The notes beneath the pieces are model-generated. The model ran no database searches. It had not been told where the DNA came from and saw nothing but the letters and a program-made list of their open reading frames with translations. A stretch of 64,000 nt of DNA, taken from NCBI RefSeq assembly GCF_000741215.1, contig NZ_JGYX01000005.1, positions 310,001 through 374,000 of the forward strand, written 5' to 3'. Both the position numbers and the translations under genes were made by a program. Source of the stretch: Bifidobacterium pullorum subsp. gallinarum (GTDB taxonomy: Bacteria > Actinomycetota > Actinomycetes > Actinomycetales > Bifidobacteriaceae). Positions 61,572 through 64,000 of this stretch are shown here, one piece after another (the first letter of the stretch is position 1; each line of letters starts with the position of its first letter).

Positions 61572-62144
61572 TTACGCCATGCGCCAGACGACCACGGCCT
61601 GGGACCCGCTGCCGTCGTCCGTCCCACCGTCGTCATACCGTTCGCGGCGCGCGGGCAGCGCCCGGGGGTCGACGTGAATCTGCCGACGCCACCGACGGGC
61701 ACTGCCGCTGCGTTCGATTTCCACGATGCCGCCGTCCGCGTCCGCGGCGAACACGCTGGAGCCGGAGGGTTTGCGCAGACGGGCCACCTGCCGGCGCAGC
61801 TCGCGATTCTCCTCCTCCAACTCGAGGATGCGGGTGATGCCGGCCAGGTTGATGCCCTCATCCTGGCTGAGCTGCTGCGCATGCGCCAGACGCGAGACGT
61901 CGCGCAGGGAGTAGCGACGGGCGCCGCCATCGGTCCGCTGCGGCACCACGAGTCCGAGACGGTCGTACTGGCGGAGGGTCTGCGGGTGAATGTGGGCCAG
62001 TTCGGCGGCGCGGCCGACCGTGAACACAGGCAGCTCGACATCGAACCCCACCTCGCTGGCACCGTCGAGGTGCGCGCGTCCGGAGACCAGCGCCACGGCG
62101 CACATCTCATACAGCTGCCGCACCTGCTGCGCCACCCGTGCCAT
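61572..62144 (-). CDS. hspR: Heat-shock repressor HspR (MerR family)
   Basis: 190 residues. The MerR-type winged helix reads FTVGRAAELAHIHPQTLRQYDRLGLVVPQRT (about residues 40-70), followed by RYSLRDVSRLAHAQQLSQDEGINLAGI and a coiled coil (LELEEENRELRRQVARL). HspR binds HAIR sites upstream of dnaK and is held there by DnaK. AGGAGGGCG precedes the ATG, 16 bases after dnaJ. The final 60 residues are longer and more charged than in Streptomyces HspR. HAIR sites would be upstream of dnaK, outside the window. Confidence 0.93.
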   Translation of the reverse strand: MARVAQQVRQLYEMCAVALVSGRAHLDGASEVGFDVELPVFTVGRAAELAHIHPQTLRQYDRLGLVVPQRTDGGARRYSLRDVSRLAHAQQLSQDEGINLAGITRILELEEENRELRRQVARLRKPSGSSVFAADADGGIVEIERSGSARRWRRQIHVDPRALPARRERYDDGGTDDGSGSQAVVVWRMA

Positions 62145-62160
62145 ACGCCCTCCTAGTTAC

Positions 62161-63168
62161 TTACCGTTGCGAGGCGAGTTCGTCCGCAAAACCGCCGGAT
62201 TCCTTGTCGAATTCCTTGGCCGCCCGCTTGAGTCCCATGCCGGGCTTGGCGGGCACACGGATCTCCACGCGGCCGATCAGATCGCCGGTGCCGCGTGAGG
62301 CCTGCACGCCCTTGCCGGACACGCGAACCTCCGTGCCACTCGATGAACCGGCAGGAACCTTGAAGGTCACCGATTCGCCGTCGATATCCCGAGCCTCGAC
62401 CTTGGCGCCGCACACGGCCTCGCCCACGGTCACGGGCAAGGTCATGACCAGGTCATGGCCGCGCAGCATGAAGCGGTCATCGGGTTTGACGCTCAACTCC
62501 AGATACAGGTCGCCGGCCTTGCCACCGTTACGGCCGGGCTTGCCCTTGCCGGCCAGTCGGATCTTCTGACCGTCCTTGACCCCGGCGGGGATGTGCGTCT
62601 TGAACTTCTTGCCGTCCACGCTCAGGGACACCGTGGCGCCCTTGACCGCCTGACGGAACGTCAGCGTGACCTTCGAGTTGCGGTCCTCGCCGTTCTCGGG
62701 ACGAGACGCCTCCTGATACCCACCGTACGGCGACCCGCCATAGGCGCCGCCGGCAGGTCCGGCACCGCCACCGAACATCGAGAAGATGTCGTTGATGTTC
62801 GTCGGGCCTCCGCCGTTGGTCTGGAAGCGGATGTGCGAGCCGTTGCCGCCGCCGAACATCGAACCGAAGATGTCGGAGAAGCCGCCGGCATCGAACCCGC
62901 CGCCCCCGGCACCGCCGGCGAAGCGCGCCCCGCCCATGCCGAACTGGCGGATGGCGTCGTACTTCTGGCGGCTGTCCTTGTTGCTCAGCACATCGTAGGC
63001 CTCGGAGATGTCCTTGAACTTCTCCTCGGCCTCCTTGGTCTTGTTCAGATCCGGATGGTATTGGCGAGCGAGCTTGCGGTAGGCCTTGGTGATCTCCTGG
63101 TCGCTGGCGTCCTTGGAGACACCGAGGACCTTGTAGAAATCCTTGGAGAGCCATTCATTCTCAGCCAT
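62161..63168 (-). CDS. dnaJ: Co-chaperone DnaJ without zinc finger
   Basis: 335 residues. The J domain ([35 protein letters not shown] at about 38-40) stimulates DnaK ATPase. A Gly/Phe-rich region follows (about 75-150), then directly the two C-terminal substrate-binding domains ([30 protein letters not shown]). The four CxxCxGxG zinc repeats of type I DnaJ are absent, so it is a type II (CbpA-like) protein. AAAGGAGGC precedes the ATG. It lies 157 bases after grpE and next to hspR in the heat-shock operon. Confidence 0.94.
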   Translation of the reverse strand: MAENEWLSKDFYKVLGVSKDASDQEITKAYRKLARQYHPDLNKTKEAEEKFKDISEAYDVLSNKDSRQKYDAIRQFGMGGARFAGGAGGGGFDAGGFSDIFGSMFGGGNGSHIRFQTNGGGPTNINDIFSMFGGGAGPAGGAYGGSPYGGYQEASRPENGEDRNSKVTLTFRQAVKGATVSLSVDGKKFKTHIPAGVKDGQKIRLAGKGKPGRNGGKAGDLYLELSVKPDDRFMLRGHDLVMTLPVTVGEAVCGAKVEARDIDGESVTFKVPAGSSSGTEVRVSGKGVQASRGTGDLIGRVEIRVPAKPGMGLKRAAKEFDKESGGFADELASQR

Positions 63169-63325
63169 TCTCGCTGCCTCCTTTCGTTGCGAAAATCATG
63201 AGTTTGTACAGATGCCGGGTGCCCCGCGAATGGGAGAGGCGCCCGGCCACACGTAGCGTAAATCAGTAGGGGCGGTAGGGCCGGCCGCACGGGTCATCCG
63301 CCTCAGCGGCCGCCCTGCCGATCAC

Positions 63326-64000
63326 TCAGGCCTGTGGAGAAGCGACCACCACACGCGCGGCGCGAATCACTCGATCGCCGATGCGGTAGCCCGCCTCGAC
63401 CACGGTGTCCACGATCTCCTTGTCGGCGGTCGGGTCCGGTCTGTGCAGGATCGCGTCGTGACGGGTCGGGTCGAAGTCCTCGCCCTTCTCGCCGAACTTC
63501 TCCACGCCGAACTTCTCGAAGGCCTTGTCGATCTTGGCGGAGACGGCCTTGAAGGAGTCGTCCATCTCGCTGTGCTCGCGGATGCGGTCGATGTCGTCGA
63601 GCGCGGGCAGCAGTGCGGTGAGCACGTCGATGATGCCGTGCTGGCGGAAGCGCTCCTGCTCCTTGGCCGCGCGGTTGCGGTAGTTGATGAACTCCGCACG
63701 CTCGCGTTGCAACGCCTCCAGGTATTCGGCGGCTTCCTGCTTGGCCTTGCCCAGCGGGGTCAGCGTGTCCTCGGCGGGCTCGGATCCGGACTCGGACTGG
63801 GACTTGTCGCCGGAGTCGGCACCGGCGGCCGCATCCTGCTCGGTCTGCGCGTCGCCGTCGGCCGGGACCGACGCCCCGGTCTCGGAGCCGTCTCCGGCAT
63901 CGCCCGCACCCGGCGCAGCCTGGCCGTCGACCGGGGCCGTGCCGTCGGCGGGGGCCGACCCGGCCGGGGCCGACGCCGCGGTCTTGTCCGCGAAGTCGTC
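63326..64000 (-). CDS. grpE: Nucleotide exchange factor GrpE (5' end outside window)
   Basis: The 224 residues in the window are open to the edge. The N-terminal part seen is a long acidic, Ala/Pro/Gly/Asp-rich disordered segment of about 95 residues; after it come the coiled coil and head: QRERAEFINYRNRAAKEQERF, GIIDVLTALLPALDDIDRI, then the beta domain HDAILHRPDPTADKEIVDTVVEAGYRIGDRVIRAARVVV. It releases ADP from DnaK. The operon order is grpE, dnaJ, hspR, with dnaK expected just upstream of the window edge. Confidence 0.93.
   Translation of the reverse strand, partial: DDFADKTAASAPAGSAPADGTAPVDGQAAPGAGDAGDGSETGASVPADGDAQTEQDAAAGADSGDKSQSESGSEPAEDTLTPLGKAKQEAAEYLEALQRERAEFINYRNRAAKEQERFRQHGIIDVLTALLPALDDIDRIREHSEMDDSFKAVSAKIDKAFEKFGVEKFGEKGEDFDPTRHDAILHRPDPTADKEIVDTVVEAGYRIGDRVIRAARVVVASPQA

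Overview
The window is a GC-rich chromosomal segment that reads as Bifidobacterium (Actinobacteria). The signs are an actinobacterial tad locus in the fixed order cpaE-tadA-tadB-tadC-pilin-tadE-tadF-like, a ppk1-mutT1 pair, a grpE-dnaJ-hspR end of an HspR-type dnaK operon, and a plant-glycan cluster rich in arabinose-releasing glycosidases (GH51 twice, GH127, GH31, GH27, a GH43 remnant) under LacI and AraC regulators. The species cannot be fixed from the sequence alone. I saw no rRNA, integrase, transposase or CRISPR array.

Layout. 0-8 kb is housekeeping: a gene tail, a DUF5701-like gene, asd, an aspartokinase split into regulatory and catalytic genes, recR, dnaX and a diacylglycerol-kinase-type lipid kinase. 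8-12.6 kb holds the tad/Flp pilus genes on the minus strand in two blocks, each preceded by a copy of the same ~55 bp element. 12.6-17.4 kb has palindromic repeats, ppk1, mutT1 and a conserved hypothetical. 17.5-20.3 kb is a LacI regulator and a GH51 arabinofuranosidase, followed by a 63 bp tandem repeat and kup. 23.5-26 kb has a DUF4143-type ATPase behind four operator-like repeats spaced exactly 33 bp, and tatD. 26-37.4 kb is the sugar island: GH51, LacI, GH31, GH27, a GH43 fragment, AraC and GH127. All enzymes lack obvious signal peptides, so they should act in the cytoplasm on imported oligosaccharides; no sugar transporter is encoded here.

37.6-47.5 kb contains a one-span membrane protein, a second DUF4143-type ATPase behind a 23 bp tandem repeat, a two-subunit ABC exporter, an aldo/keto reductase, and an AlbA_2/Schlafen-like gene bracketed by a 22 bp inverted repeat. 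47.8-53.2 kb is a two-component system divergent from a lactococcin-972-type immunity/export pair with no bacteriocin gene, bounded on both sides by members of one palindromic repeat family. 53.3-58.3 kb has metG, an AbiEi-like gene, a variant-LRR-like gene, rsmI and decayed Rrf2 and Sir2 genes. 58.5-60.5 kb has tRNA-Ala(CGC) with its promoter and terminator, an N-terminally damaged XamI-type restriction endonuclease and a small membrane protein. 60.7-64 kb has a HAD phosphatase, hspR, a zinc-finger-less dnaJ and the 3' part of grpE.

The recurring theme is three accessory genes of related type (two DUF4143 ATPases and one AlbA_2 protein). Each has its own short, regularly spaced upstream repeats, unlike those of the other two. 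This looks like gene-specific autoregulation and is the most promising undescribed signal. All functions are read from sequence patterns without database searches.
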